NCBI RefSeq assembly: GCF_017309385.1
Contig: NZ_JAFJMJ010000001.1
Location: forward strand, 1,860,001 to 1,924,000
Source: Amycolatopsis sp. 195334CR
GTDB taxonomy: Bacteria; Actinomycetota; Actinomycetes; Mycobacteriales; Pseudonocardiaceae
Direction of reading: 5' to 3'
DNA: 64,000 nt
Positions 52,547-62,146 of this stretch are shown here, one piece after another. The notes under the pieces were generated by a model. The model saw only the letters and a program-made list of their open reading frames with translations. It was not told the DNA's origin and did no database searches. The translations under genes were made by a program, and so were the position numbers. The first letter of the stretch is position 1. Every line of letters begins with the position of its first letter.

Positions 52547-54676
52547 TTATCGGCAACCACAACCGCGCAACTCGGCGACCACCACGTCCAGTGCGCTCCT
52601 GGCCGCGTCGGACTCCGAGCCGAGGGACATCAGGGTGAACACCAGCAGGTGGCCGTCCTTGTCCAGGACCACGCCGGCCAGCGTGTTCACCCCGGACAGC
52701 GTGCCGGTCTTCGCCCGCACCCAGCCCTTCCCGGCTTCCTCCGGGCCGGAGGTGTACCGGCTGACCAGGCGCCCGGTGCTGCCACCGGCCACCGACAGGT
52801 CGCCGAGCAACGGCCGCAGCTTGGCCGTCCGCGGGTCCTTGCCGTCCGGCGCGGCGGCCACCGCGAGCACCTCGGAGAGCACCTTCGCCGGGATCCGGTT
52901 GTTCACCGAGAGGCCGCTGCCGTCGGACAGCTCCACGCCGTCGAGGTTGAAGCCGTTCTTCTTCAGCACGTCGAGCGTGGCCTTGGCGCCGCCGTCGAAG
53001 GAGGCCTTCCCGCCGGTGGCCAGCGCGGTCTGCCGGGCGAGCGCGTCGCCCATCAGGTTGTCCGAGTGGTTCAGCACGTTGCTGATCAACTCGGCGAGCG
53101 GCGCGGACTTGATCTCGCCGAGCACCTTGGCGCCCTCGGGGGCCTTCGCGTTGCCACCGGCGGAGGCGCCGAGCTTGCTCGCGAACTTCTCCGCGAACGA
53201 CTTCGCCGGCGTGCCGACGCGCATGGACTTCTCGTCGGTGGCGCTGGAGCGCCCGCCGTCGAGCATCACCGGCTCGACCGCGGCGGCGTAGGTGGACGGC
53301 GCGTCCTCGGGCGCCCAGCCGGGGCCGATCGTCTCGCCCGAGTAGACGCTCAGGTCCAGCTGGACCTGCTTGATCTTGCCGCCGGAGGCGTCCTTGACCT
53401 GCTTGACCAGGTCGTCGAGGTGCGCGGAACCGGGGTAGATGGAGTCCTTGCCCGCGGGCAGGGAGTTGATCGTCGGATCGCCGCCCGCCACCACGATCGC
53501 GGTGCTCGGGTCGGCGCCCTGCACCACCTTGGTGGAGATCTGGTGGCCGTGGTCCATCGCCAGCAGCGCGGCGGCGACGGTGAGCACCTTGGTGGTGGAG
53601 GCGGGGGTGAGCGGTTTGTTCGCGTCCTTGGCCCAGAGCTCGGTGCCGGTGGCGGGGTCGATCACGCTGCCGCTGAGCGTGCCGAGCGCGGCGGAGCCGG
53701 CGGGCCCTTCGAGCGCCGCCGCCACCCCAACGGGGGTCGGGCTCGGCGCGGAGGGGCCGGGCGGCTGGAGTTGGCGGTTCACCGCGAGGGCGGCGGGAGC
53801 CTCGCCGCGGGGTTTGTTGGGCGCCCACGGCAGTTCGAGGCGATTCGCCACGGACGGCTGAACGGCGGCGAACGCCCCGCCGCCGAGCAGCAGCAACACC
53901 ACCAGCACGGCCGCGATCCACGGCCACTTCCTCCGGCGGCGGGGTTCGGTCTCGGTGGGTGCGGGCGGGGGCTCCTCGGCGCCGGTGGTCGCGGGAGCGG
54001 GATGCTGCTCACCGGACGGTTCGATGCGCATCGGCTGGGCATGGACCACGGCTGGTACGACGGGCACCTGGGGGCCGCGCTGGTCGGCCTCGGCCTGATG
54101 CGGCCAGGACTGCTGCGCTTCGGCCTGCTGGGGTGGCCGCTGCTGCTCGGCCCACGGCTGCCGTGCGTCGGCGGGGTGGGGGCGCTGCGGCCACTCGGCC
54201 TGCTGGTTCTGCTGAGAGGCCTGCTGCTCCGACGGCGCCTGCGGGGGCCGCGGCTGCTGCCGCTCGACCTGCTGGGGCTGCGGCCGCTCCGGCGGCGGCG
54301 CCTGCTGCGAGCGCTGGTCCAGCCACTGCGTCTGCTCGGTCTCCGGCGACGGCTGCTGCTGCGACGGCGACGGCTGCTGCGACGGCGACTGCGACGACGA
54401 CGGCGAAGACTGCGGAGGCTGAGCCGATGGCTGCGACTGCCGGTACGGCTGCGTCGCCTGCTCCGGCGGGGTGTTCGGCTGGAACAGCGACCCCTGCGCC
54501 CGCAGCTGCTGCACCGGCCGCGTCGCCTGCGGGACCGAATCGGTGCGCACCCAGAGCGTGTCCTGTTCAGCCAGCGAAGGCGGTACGGCTTTCCCCGGCG
54601 AGTCGTCGTGATCGGCCGAGGGCCACTGCTCCTCGGCGGGCCATCCCGGCTCGTCCGGCCTGGTTCTGTCCGGCAC
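52547..54676 (-). CDS. dacB: D-alanyl-D-alanine carboxypeptidase/endopeptidase DacB (PBP4 family) with long Gln/Pro-rich N-terminus
   Basis: A 709-residue penicillin-binding protein. Active-site motifs are TPASTTKVL (Ser-x-x-Lys), HSDNLMGD (Ser-x-Asn) and RAKTGTLSG (Lys-Thr-Gly). A transmembrane segment (WPWIAAVLVVLLLLGGGAFA) near residue 255 anchors it, leaving about 245 residues of Gln/Pro/Ser-rich cytoplasmic sequence of the type found in mycobacterial and Pseudonocardiales cell-wall proteins, likely for partner binding. GTG 54676 is preferred because GGAGGAGGGG lies just upstream. It trims or cleaves peptidoglycan peptides outside the membrane. It is divergent from ppa, as in M. tuberculosis Rv3627c-Rv3628. 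Confidence 0.93.
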   Translation of the reverse strand: MPDRTRPDEPGWPAEEQWPSADHDDSPGKAVPPSLAEQDTLWVRTDSVPQATRPVQQLRAQGSLFQPNTPPEQATQPYRQSQPSAQPPQSSPSSSQSPSQQPSPSQQQPSPETEQTQWLDQRSQQAPPPERPQPQQVERQQPRPPQAPSEQQASQQNQQAEWPQRPHPADARQPWAEQQRPPQQAEAQQSWPHQAEADQRGPQVPVVPAVVHAQPMRIEPSGEQHPAPATTGAEEPPPAPTETEPRRRRKWPWIAAVLVVLLLLGGGAFAAVQPSVANRLELPWAPNKPRGEAPAALAVNRQLQPPGPSAPSPTPVGVAAALEGPAGSAALGTLSGSVIDPATGTELWAKDANKPLTPASTTKVLTVAAALLAMDHGHQISTKVVQGADPSTAIVVAGGDPTINSLPAGKDSIYPGSAHLDDLVKQVKDASGGKIKQVQLDLSVYSGETIGPGWAPEDAPSTYAAAVEPVMLDGGRSSATDEKSMRVGTPAKSFAEKFASKLGASAGGNAKAPEGAKVLGEIKSAPLAELISNVLNHSDNLMGDALARQTALATGGKASFDGGAKATLDVLKKNGFNLDGVELSDGSGLSVNNRIPAKVLSEVLAVAAAPDGKDPRTAKLRPLLGDLSVAGGSTGRLVSRYTSGPEEAGKGWVRAKTGTLSGVNTLAGVVLDKDGHLLVFTLMSLGSESDAARSALDVVVAELRGCGCR

Positions 54677-54830
54677 GCACCCCTCCTCCGGTGTCCCCCA
54701 GCTCACACCAAGAACCCATCGGTGCGGGTCCGTGGTCACGCGTGGTCCACACTAGTGGTGTCAAGCCAACGAACCGGTGAGCCGCCCGCCTTTGCTCGGG
54801 CTTGCCCAAACAAGATCAGCGAGGATCGGC

Positions 54831-55349
54831 GTGGAGTTCGACGTCACGATCGAAATCCCCAAGGGGGAGCGCAACAAGTACGAGGTGGACCACAAGACCG
54901 GGCGCATCAAGCTGGACCGCACCCTGTTCACGGCCACCCAGTACCCGGCCGACTACGGCTTCATCGACGACACCCTGGGCCAGGACGGCGACCCCCTGGA
55001 CGTGCTGGTGCTCGTGCAGGAACCGACCTTCCCCGGCTGCCTGATCCGCTGCCGCGCGATCGGCATGTTCCGGATGACCGACGAGAAGGGCCCGGACGAC
55101 AAGGTCCTCGCGGTCCCGTCGGACGACCCGCGCCTGGAGCACCTGCGGGACATCCACCACCTGAACGAGTTCCACAAGCTGGAGATCGAGCACTTCTTCC
55201 AGGTCTACAAGGACCTCGAACCGGCCAAGAGCGTCGAGGGCTCGACCTGGGCCGGCCGCGTCGAGGCCGAGGCGGAGATCCAGCGCTCCTACGAGCGCGA
55301 GAAGGACCACCTCGCCAAGCTCGAAGCCGAGGGCGGCGAGCAGCACTAG
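54831..55349 (+). CDS. ppa: Inorganic pyrophosphatase, family I
   Basis: A 172-residue soluble enzyme that hydrolyses pyrophosphate. Key motifs: [18 protein letters not shown] near residue 4, [24 protein letters not shown] with the metal-binding Asp cluster, and [14 protein letters not shown] [20 protein letters not shown] 54831 with GAGGA seven bases upstream gives the usual start [15 protein letters not shown]. The 154 bases between it and dacB hold both promoters; no operator is evident. Confidence 0.96.
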   Translation: MEFDVTIEIPKGERNKYEVDHKTGRIKLDRTLFTATQYPADYGFIDDTLGQDGDPLDVLVLVQEPTFPGCLIRCRAIGMFRMTDEKGPDDKVLAVPSDDPRLEHLRDIHHLNEFHKLEIEHFFQVYKDLEPAKSVEGSTWAGRVEAEAEIQRSYEREKDHLAKLEAEGGEQH

Positions 55350-55357
55350 TACCACCC

Positions 55358-55398
55358 GGAAGCGGGGCGTCACCGACAACGGTGGCGCCCCGCTTTCC
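55358..55398. terminator. Bidirectional hairpin terminator between ppa and the MFS gene
   Basis: GGAAGCGGGGCG pairs with CGCCCCGCTTTCC (one bulged A) and, inside it, CACCG with CGGTG around an ACAA loop. It lies between two convergent genes and can serve both. Confidence 0.8.
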
Positions 55399-55399
55399 G

Positions 55400-57058
55400 T
55401 CAGTGGGCCAGTGCGGGCACCGGCCGCGACTCTTCCTCTTCCTGCCGCAGCTCCAGCGCCGACTTGTCGGCCAGCGGCGTCTCCCGCAGGAACCACAGCA
55501 GCGCGAACCCGGCCGCCAGCAGGACCCCGCCGACCACGAAGACCGTGCTCATCGCGCTGGAGAAGCCTTCGAGGATCGGCCGCGCGAGCACCGGGTCCAG
55601 TCCATTCAGGAACGACGTGTCGTTCAGGTCCAGCTGCCCGCTCGACAGCTTCGCCGCGAACTCCGCGTTCGCCGGGTTGGCCAGCGCCGCCGCATAGGCC
55701 GGGCTCGACATCACCTGGGCCACCGCCGCCACGATCCGGTCCCCCACCGACCCGAACAGGATCGACAGGAACACCGCGGTCCCGGCCGTCCCGCCGATCT
55801 GCCGGAAGAACGTGGTCGACGAGGTCGCCACGCCCAGGTCCGACGGCGCGACGTCGTTCTGCGCGGCCAGCTGCAGGGTCTGGAAGGCCCCGCCGAGGCC
55901 AAGACCCATCAGGAACGCCATCGCCATCACGATCGCCAGCGGGGTGTCCACGCCGATCGTGCTGAACAGGAACATCGCCACCGACATCAGCCCGAGGCCG
56001 AGCACGCCGAAGATCTTGTAGCGCCCGGTCGAGGCCACGATCCGGCCGGAGAGCAGGCTCGCCACCATGATCCCGGCGGTCAGCGGCAGCAGCTGCAGCC
56101 CGGCTTCGGTGGGCGTCGCGCCCTTGACGATCTGCAGGTACAGCGGCAGCGACATCATCGCGCCGAACATCCCGGCGCCCTGCACGAAGGTGACCACCGT
56201 GCTCAGCGCGAACGCCGAGCGCCGGAACAACCGCAGCGGCAGCAGCGCCGCGTCCCCCATCCGGCGTTCGTTCCACACGAACGCGACCAGCCCGGCGACG
56301 CCGACCAGGTACATCAGCACCGAGGTGGCCGAGCCCCAGCCCCACTCGCGGCCCTGCTCGGCGACGATCAGCAACGGCACCAGCCCGACGGTCAGCGTGG
56401 CCGCGCCGAGGTAGTCGACGCGCTGCTCGACCCGGGTGTGCGGGATGTTCAGCACCTTGGTGACCACCACCAGCGCGATCAGCGCCACCGGCACGTTGAT
56501 CAGGAACACCCAGCGCCACCCGGCCAGCCCGGCGAACGAGTCCAGGCCGGCGAAGGCCCCGCCGACCACCGGCCCGAGCACGCTGGAGATGCCGAACACC
56601 GCCATGAAGTAACCCTGGTAGCGACCGCGTTCCCGCGGTGCGGTGATGTCGGCGACGATGGCCAGCGCCAGCGACATCAGGCCACCGGCGCCCAGGCCCT
56701 GGAACGCGCGGAAGGCGGCGAGTTCGTACATCGAGCCCGCCATGCCGCTGGCCAGCGAGCCGACCAGGAACAGCGAGATCGCGGTCAGGTACATCGGCTT
56801 GCGGCCGTAGAGGTCGGACAGCTTGCCGTAGAGCGGGGTGGAGATGGTCGCGGTGATCAGGTAGGCGGTGGTCGCCCACGCCTGCAGGGTCTGCCCGTGC
56901 AGTTCGTCGGCGATGGTTTTCATCGCCGAGGACACGATCGTCTGGTCGAGCGCGGCGAGGAACATGCCCATCATCAGCCCGGAGAGCACGGTGAGGATCT
57001 GCCGGTGCGACAGCCCTCCCCGAGCCCCGGGCCCGGTTTCTTCGACGGAATCGGCCAT
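55400..57058 (-). CDS. MFS transporter, DHA2 family multidrug exporter
   Basis: A 552-residue drug/proton antiporter of the EmrB/QacA type with about 14 hydrophobic segments. Motif A, GKLSDLYGRKPMYL, is near residue 83, QTIVSSAMKTIADEL near 40, and a long extracytoplasmic loop occurs near 430-480. The C-terminus is charged. Likely substrates are antibiotics or other amphiphilic compounds. Upstream are two TTG-N7-CAA elements resembling regulator half-sites. No local regulator gene is adjacent, so control is from elsewhere or by a distant MarR/TetR protein (inference). Confidence 0.92.
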   Translation of the reverse strand: MADSVEETGPGARGGLSHRQILTVLSGLMMGMFLAALDQTIVSSAMKTIADELHGQTLQAWATTAYLITATISTPLYGKLSDLYGRKPMYLTAISLFLVGSLASGMAGSMYELAAFRAFQGLGAGGLMSLALAIVADITAPRERGRYQGYFMAVFGISSVLGPVVGGAFAGLDSFAGLAGWRWVFLINVPVALIALVVVTKVLNIPHTRVEQRVDYLGAATLTVGLVPLLIVAEQGREWGWGSATSVLMYLVGVAGLVAFVWNERRMGDAALLPLRLFRRSAFALSTVVTFVQGAGMFGAMMSLPLYLQIVKGATPTEAGLQLLPLTAGIMVASLLSGRIVASTGRYKIFGVLGLGLMSVAMFLFSTIGVDTPLAIVMAMAFLMGLGLGGAFQTLQLAAQNDVAPSDLGVATSSTTFFRQIGGTAGTAVFLSILFGSVGDRIVAAVAQVMSSPAYAAALANPANAEFAAKLSSGQLDLNDTSFLNGLDPVLARPILEGFSSAMSTVFVVGGVLLAAGFALLWFLRETPLADKSALELRQEEEESRPVPALAH

Positions 57059-57098
57059 GTCTCGCTCCTCGGATCGTGCCCCCAGCGGGCCTACTTGC

Positions 57099-57157
57099 TT
57101 GCATCATTCAACTACATGCCTGACGCAAGTATTCCGAGATCCTGTTGTAGCGTGCAA
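57099..57157 (-). promoter_or_regulatory. Pair of TTG-N7-CAA elements before the MFS gene
   Basis: TTGCATCATTCAA (57099-57111) and TTGTAGCGTGCAA (57145-57157) lie in an AT-rich stretch, 41 and 87 bases upstream of the start. Regularly spaced inverted half-sites suggest binding of a dimeric repressor such as a MarR-type protein. The assignment is tentative. Confidence 0.4.
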
Positions 57158-57177
57158 CTAAATTTCTGTGCGCTCCG

Positions 57178-57957
57178 TCACCAGGGGCGGATCGTCCGAT
57201 CCTCCGGCAGCGCCACCTGCCCGGTGACAAAGTGGCTCCACAGCCCGAAATCAAGCGGTTTGCCCGGTTTCGCGCTGGTTTCGGCAAAGCTGTGCGTGCG
57301 ACCACCCTCCGTGATCGTCGCGCCGAAGGACACCTGGAAGCGCGTGGTCGCGGCCCGGTCCTGCGGAGGCACGGTGGACGGGTTGGCCAGTTCGTCGGAG
57401 CCCCAGCGGTAGTCGGCGCGGTACTTCCCGACCACCGGCTCGAAGGTGTTCTCCAGCACCAGCCCGCCCGCGGGCACGGTGATCAGCACGCCGCGCCGGC
57501 CGTTGGCGTACTTCGTGTTGAACACGGCGACCTCGGCGACGGTCGACGGGTACAGGTCGGCCTGGCCGGAGCCGACCTTCGAACCCGGCGGGCAGGCGGC
57601 CGGCCCGCCGGCCTCGAAGGTGGCGCGGTCGCAGGTCGGGAACGCCTCCGGGGTGAACCGGATGGACTTGTCGAAGAGGAACACGAACTGGCGCATCGCG
57701 GCGGGCTTCTCGCCGCTCGCGGTGTGGCTGGTGCGGTCGTAGAAGATCTCGATCCCGTCGCGCGTGCCACCGTCGGGGCGCACGGTGACGTCGAGGTGGT
57801 CGATGTTCTCCGGACCCGCGACGTCGGGCTCGGCGACGGGCGCGGGCCCGCCGGGGGTCGGGTGCGGGAACTTCGGCTGAGCGGCTTCCGCGGGCAGAAG
57901 ACTGCCCGCGGCGGTGGCGAGGGTGGCGAGAACGAACAGCTTGATCGTGGATCGCAT
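57178..57957 (-). CDS. Secreted protein of unknown function
   Basis: A 259-residue protein with a clear Sec signal peptide (IKLFVLATLATAAGSLLPAEA, cleavage near residue 26). The mature part is beta-rich, with GIEIFYDRTSHTASGEKPA and FLFDKSIRFTPEAFPTCDRA, two cysteines that could pair (TCDRATFEAGGPAACPPG), and no catalytic motif I recognise. AGGAGG precedes ATG 57957. It is divergent from an ArsR-type gene with an 8-bp inverted repeat between them, so the regulator probably controls it. Confidence 0.85.
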   Translation of the reverse strand: MRSTIKLFVLATLATAAGSLLPAEAAQPKFPHPTPGGPAPVAEPDVAGPENIDHLDVTVRPDGGTRDGIEIFYDRTSHTASGEKPAAMRQFVFLFDKSIRFTPEAFPTCDRATFEAGGPAACPPGSKVGSGQADLYPSTVAEVAVFNTKYANGRRGVLITVPAGGLVLENTFEPVVGKYRADYRWGSDELANPSTVPPQDRAATTRFQVSFGATITEGGRTHSFAETSAKPGKPLDFGLWSHFVTGQVALPEDRTIRPW

Positions 57958-57975
57958 GACGCCTCCTGTCGTCTT

Positions 57976-57991
57976 TTCGAGACCTCTCGAA
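57976..57991. promoter_or_regulatory. Palindrome between the secreted-protein and ArsR genes
   Basis: TTCGAGA-CC-TCTCGAA is a perfect inverted repeat with a two-base spacer, 19 bases before the secreted-protein start and 54 before the ArsR start. A second inverted pair, TCTTTTCGA (57972-57980) and TCGAAAAGA (58026-58034), spans the region. Both fit ArsR-type operators. Confidence 0.55.
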
Positions 57992-58044
57992 TAGAACACG
58001 GCGCCGGTAGAGTCTTCGTGAACCGTCGAAAAGAAGGAGCCCGC

Positions 58045-58365
58045 TTGCCGCTCGGACGCTGGACGCCGCTCACCCACCCGGAGATCGACGAGGTGGTGCT
58101 GGACGACGTGCTGCAAGCCCTCGCCGACCCCACGCGGCGCCGGATCGTGCGCATGCTGCTGGAGGACGGCGACCGGGCGTGCGGCACGTTCGGGCTGAAG
58201 GTGGCGCCGTCGACGCTGAGCCACCACTTCCGGAGCCTGCGGAAGGCGGGCCTGATCCGGCAGGAGGACGTGGGGCGGCAGCGGATGAACACGCTGCGCC
58301 TGGCCGAACTGGACCAGCGCTTCCCCGGCCTGGTGGACCGGATCCTCGCCGCGGCAGGCGAATGA
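58045..58365 (+). CDS. ArsR/SmtB-type winged-helix regulator
   Basis: A 106-residue regulator with the ArsR fold: VLQALADPTRRRIVRMLLE, then CGTFGLKVAPSTLSHHFRSLRKAGLI (recognition helix region) and GRQRMNTLRLAELDQRFPG. No Cys-rich metal site of classic ArsR type is seen, so it may sense something other than arsenic. TTG 58045 has AAGGAG upstream; an in-frame GTG at 58018 is the alternative. It is divergent from the secreted-protein gene and probably represses it and itself. Confidence 0.87.
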   Translation: MPLGRWTPLTHPEIDEVVLDDVLQALADPTRRRIVRMLLEDGDRACGTFGLKVAPSTLSHHFRSLRKAGLIRQEDVGRQRMNTLRLAELDQRFPGLVDRILAAAGE

Positions 58366-58428
58366 AAACGGCCGCCGCGGCTGAGTGAACGATGTGACCT
58401 TCAGGCGCGAGTCCGCGACTGATCGACC

Positions 58429-59637
58429 ATGAACGACAGAAAGTCACGCGCGCCGCTCCCGGTTTGGCTGGTGCCGCTGGCCACCGTTCTGGTGCTCGCG
58501 GTCGCCGCGGTGGTGTTGTTGTGGTTGTGGCGGTGGATCGACGGCCTGGCCATGGCCAACTCGAAGGACCGGGCCACGGCTCAGCTGGACGCGGTGAAGA
58601 TCGCGGCGTCGATCGTGGTCGCCGGTGGCGGGGTGTTCGCCCTGTACTTGGCAGCGCGGCGGCAGCGGACCCAGGAAGAGGAGTTGCGCGTCCGCCACAC
58701 CGAACTGGCCCAGCGCGACCGCACGCAGCTCCACGCCGAACAGGACGCCAGGGCGCGTCAGGTGACCGAGCAGTACACCAAGGCAGTAGAGCAACTCGGC
58801 CACGAGCGGGCCGCCGTCCGGTTGGGCGGGCTGTACGCGCTGGAGCGACTGGCCCAAGAACACCACGACCAGCGACGGCCGGTGGTGAGCGTGCTGTGCG
58901 CTTACCTGCGCATGCCCTACCTGGATCCCGAGGAGGCCGGCGCTGATCTCGATACGCGGCTGCGGGAGCGCGAGGTTCGGTTGACCATCCAGCGCCTCCT
59001 GCGAGAGCACGCTCACAACGTCCCGGAACTGGGCAGTGACCCGGACCCGGCGTACTGGGGGAACGACATCGACGTGGACCTCACGGGCGCCACCCTCATC
59101 AACTTCGATCTCGCAGAGCGGCGCGTGCACCCCTCGACCAAATTTACTCGCGCGAAGTTCCTCGGCGACGCCCACTTCAGAGAGACGACCTTCACCAGCG
59201 ACGCCGATATCGATGAGGCCGAGTTCACTCACCTAGCGTTCTTCCAGGAAGCGAAATTTCTCAGGCTAGCCGACTTCTACCGCACCAAGTTTCGCGGGGA
59301 CACCAGCTTCGGCGGCACCAGATTCAACGAGAGCAGTTACTTCGTCGAAGCAACGTTCGAGGGAACGGCTAGCTTCAGCAAGGCGGAGTTCGTCTTCCTA
59401 GCCGATTTCCACGATGCGGTCTTCGAGGATGGGGCCTGGTTTGACTACGCAGCGTTCGTGAATGGCGCCGGGTTCAGCAACACGGCATTCGCCCAACATC
59501 CCGACTTCAACGACGCGAAGGTCAAGGCAGCGGACGACGCTCTCCACATCTGGCCGAAAGGATGGGCACCCGGCGCGCCGGCTCCGGACGAGGAGCGAGA
59601 TGGTGAGTGGGCCACCCTCGCCGCCGCGGGTGGGTGA
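58429..59637 (+). CDS. Membrane-anchored pentapeptide-repeat protein
   Basis: A 402-residue protein. Two transmembrane segments (about residues 12-36 and 58-76) precede a coiled coil with QLHAEQDARARQVTEQYT, then a conserved helical block (AVEQLGHERAAVRLGGLYALERLAQEH), and a C-terminal pentapeptide-repeat region (about 235-370) made of units such as AKFLG, AEFTH, TKFRG and ATFEG with central Phe. Such proteins form square beta-helices; some mimic DNA or bind gyrase. Codons in the repeat region are more AT-rich than in neighbouring genes, which suggests acquisition. Function is unknown. Confidence 0.85.
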   Translation: MNDRKSRAPLPVWLVPLATVLVLAVAAVVLLWLWRWIDGLAMANSKDRATAQLDAVKIAASIVVAGGGVFALYLAARRQRTQEEELRVRHTELAQRDRTQLHAEQDARARQVTEQYTKAVEQLGHERAAVRLGGLYALERLAQEHHDQRRPVVSVLCAYLRMPYLDPEEAGADLDTRLREREVRLTIQRLLREHAHNVPELGSDPDPAYWGNDIDVDLTGATLINFDLAERRVHPSTKFTRAKFLGDAHFRETTFTSDADIDEAEFTHLAFFQEAKFLRLADFYRTKFRGDTSFGGTRFNESSYFVEATFEGTASFSKAEFVFLADFHDAVFEDGAWFDYAAFVNGAGFSNTAFAQHPDFNDAKVKAADDALHIWPKGWAPGAPAPDEERDGEWATLAAAGG

Positions 59638-59658
59638 TCGCGGCGGCGAGGTGAAGGC

Positions 59659-60927
<1,269 letters not shown>

Positions 60928-60947
60928 GGTCTCTCCAGACGGTGCTC

Positions 60948-61030
60948 GACCCGACCCAGGCGCGCGGTGCGGGCCTTCACGTTTCGCTTCCCGGTGGTGC
61001 TCCACCTCAAGGCGCCAGTCGCTGCTGCGC
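60948..61030 (-). promoter_or_regulatory. ZTP (pfl motif) riboswitch upstream of glyA
   Basis: On the minus strand the hallmark blocks appear in order: GCGACTGGCG (ending 61013), a stem GGTGG-AGC-ACCACC, CCGGGAAGCG, and after a variable linker GCGCGCCTGGGTCG (60947-60962). These match the ZTP riboswitch core (GACUGGCG, GUGG...CCACCGGG, AGCG, CGCCUGGGC). The glyA start is about 20 bases downstream. ZTP riboswitches of this class typically control folate and purine genes, including glyA. Confidence 0.9.
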
Positions 61031-61043
61031 CGCGAACTCTATC

Positions 61044-61613
61044 TCAGCGGCGCAGCACCGGCCGGTAGACCAGTTCCTGGGTGCGGCCGTCCAGCGTCCG
61101 GCTCTCCAGCAGGTCGAGGTCGAAGTCCGCGGCCCGCTCGAAGACCGGGTCCACCCCGCTCCGGCCGGTCAGCGCCGGGAAGATGGTCACCTGGACGCGG
61201 TCGACCAGCCCGGCGGCCATCAGCACCCGGTTCAGCGACAGGCTGCCGTGCGAGCGCAACGGCACGTCGGACTCCTCCTTGAGCCGGGTGACGATCTCGA
61301 CCGCGTCACCGCGCGCGATGGTCGCGTCCGGCCAGTCGAAGGTCTCCCGAAGCGTGTTCGACACCACCGTGGCCGGCAGGTCGCGCATCCGCTCGACCCA
61401 GGGGTCCATGGTCTCCTCGCCGTCAGCCAGCATCCGCGCGGTCGACCGGAACGTGGTGGCCCCGAAGACCATGCGCTGCTCCTCGCGGTACAGGCCGAGG
61501 CGGTGGTCGAGCAGCTCGGGGCCCTGCTTGCCCCAGTAACCGCCCCAGCTGCCGGTGTTGGCCCCGAAGCCGTCGAGGCTGGAGAAGACGTCGAAGGTGT
61601 AGGTCGCGGTCAT
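61044..61613 (-). CDS. DHFR-like (RibD C-terminal domain) protein
   Basis: A 189-residue dihydrofolate-reductase-fold protein of the RibD_C type, common in actinobacteria. Marks: YTFDVFSSLDGFGAN near the start, MVFGATTFRSTARML, and RSHGSLSLNRVLMAAGLVDR with a nucleotide-binding glycine region. Substrate is unknown and the classical DHFR folate site is not obvious. It lies just upstream of the glyA riboswitch on the same strand, separated by 14 bases from the riboswitch domain. Confidence 0.86.
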   Translation of the reverse strand: MTATYTFDVFSSLDGFGANTGSWGGYWGKQGPELLDHRLGLYREEQRMVFGATTFRSTARMLADGEETMDPWVERMRDLPATVVSNTLRETFDWPDATIARGDAVEIVTRLKEESDVPLRSHGSLSLNRVLMAAGLVDRVQVTIFPALTGRSGVDPVFERAADFDLDLLESRTLDGRTQELVYRPVLRR

Positions 61614-61677
61614 GGTGCGCTCCTCGCGTGGGGTGGTCTCTCACCATGGCTACGAACAGCCTGGCCCCCGTTCGACA

Positions 61678-62112
61678 TCACCGCGAAGGGAATTCCTCGA
61701 CCTTCACCCCCATGGACCGCGCGGTGCCGGCGATCGTGCGGATCGCCGCCGCCACGTCACCGGTGTTGAGGTCCGGGAGCTTGCGCAGCGCGATCTCCTT
61801 CGCCTGCTGGTGGCTCAGGATTCCGGCGGTCTCGTGCCCCGGTCGCGCGGAACCCTTGCCGCCCAGTGCTTTCCGGATCAGGAAGGCGGTCGGCGGGGTC
61901 TTGTAGACCAGTTCGAACGAGCGGTCGTCGAACACCGAGACCACCACCGGCACCACGTCGCCGCGCTGGGCCGCGGTGGCCGCGTCGTAGGCGCGCTTGA
62001 CCTCGACCAGGTTGACGCCGGTCTGCCCGAGCATCTTGCCGAGGTCGACCACCGGCGCCTCACCGGCCGGGAGCTGCAAAGTGGTGCTGAACTGGAGTTT
62101 CTTCGGTGCCAT
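61678..62112 (-). CDS. Ribosomal protein uL11 paralogue, stand-alone
   Basis: A 144-residue uL11-type protein. The family pattern is clear: KLQFSTTLQLPAGEAP, LGQTGVNLVEVKRAYDAAT, PVVVSVFDDRSFELVYKTPP, and DVAAAIRTIAGTARSMGVKVEE. Instead of the conserved NPSPPVGPALGQ segment in ribosomal L11 it has a shorter PVVDLGKMLGQ, losing the proline-rich motif. It lies outside any ribosomal protein cluster, so it is an extra copy rather than the main rplK gene. It may be used under special conditions or interact with thiopeptide-type antibiotics (inference). Confidence 0.88.
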   Translation of the reverse strand: MAPKKLQFSTTLQLPAGEAPVVDLGKMLGQTGVNLVEVKRAYDAATAAQRGDVVPVVVSVFDDRSFELVYKTPPTAFLIRKALGGKGSARPGHETAGILSHQQAKEIALRKLPDLNTGDVAAAIRTIAGTARSMGVKVEEFPSR

Positions 62113-62146
62113 TCACCGGACGCTAAGGGCTCCGGTCACTGGAGGG

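Noticed and set aside
51965..57412. A plus-strand open frame of about 1815 codons
   Set aside because: It runs antisense to tilS-side genes, dacB and the MFS gene, is rich in Arg, Gly, Pro and Gln, and has no domain. It is a by-product of high GC.
61678..62112. Annotation as the main ribosomal protein gene rplK
   Set aside because: It lacks the proline-rich motif and the nusG-rplK-rplA context, so it is treated as a paralogue.
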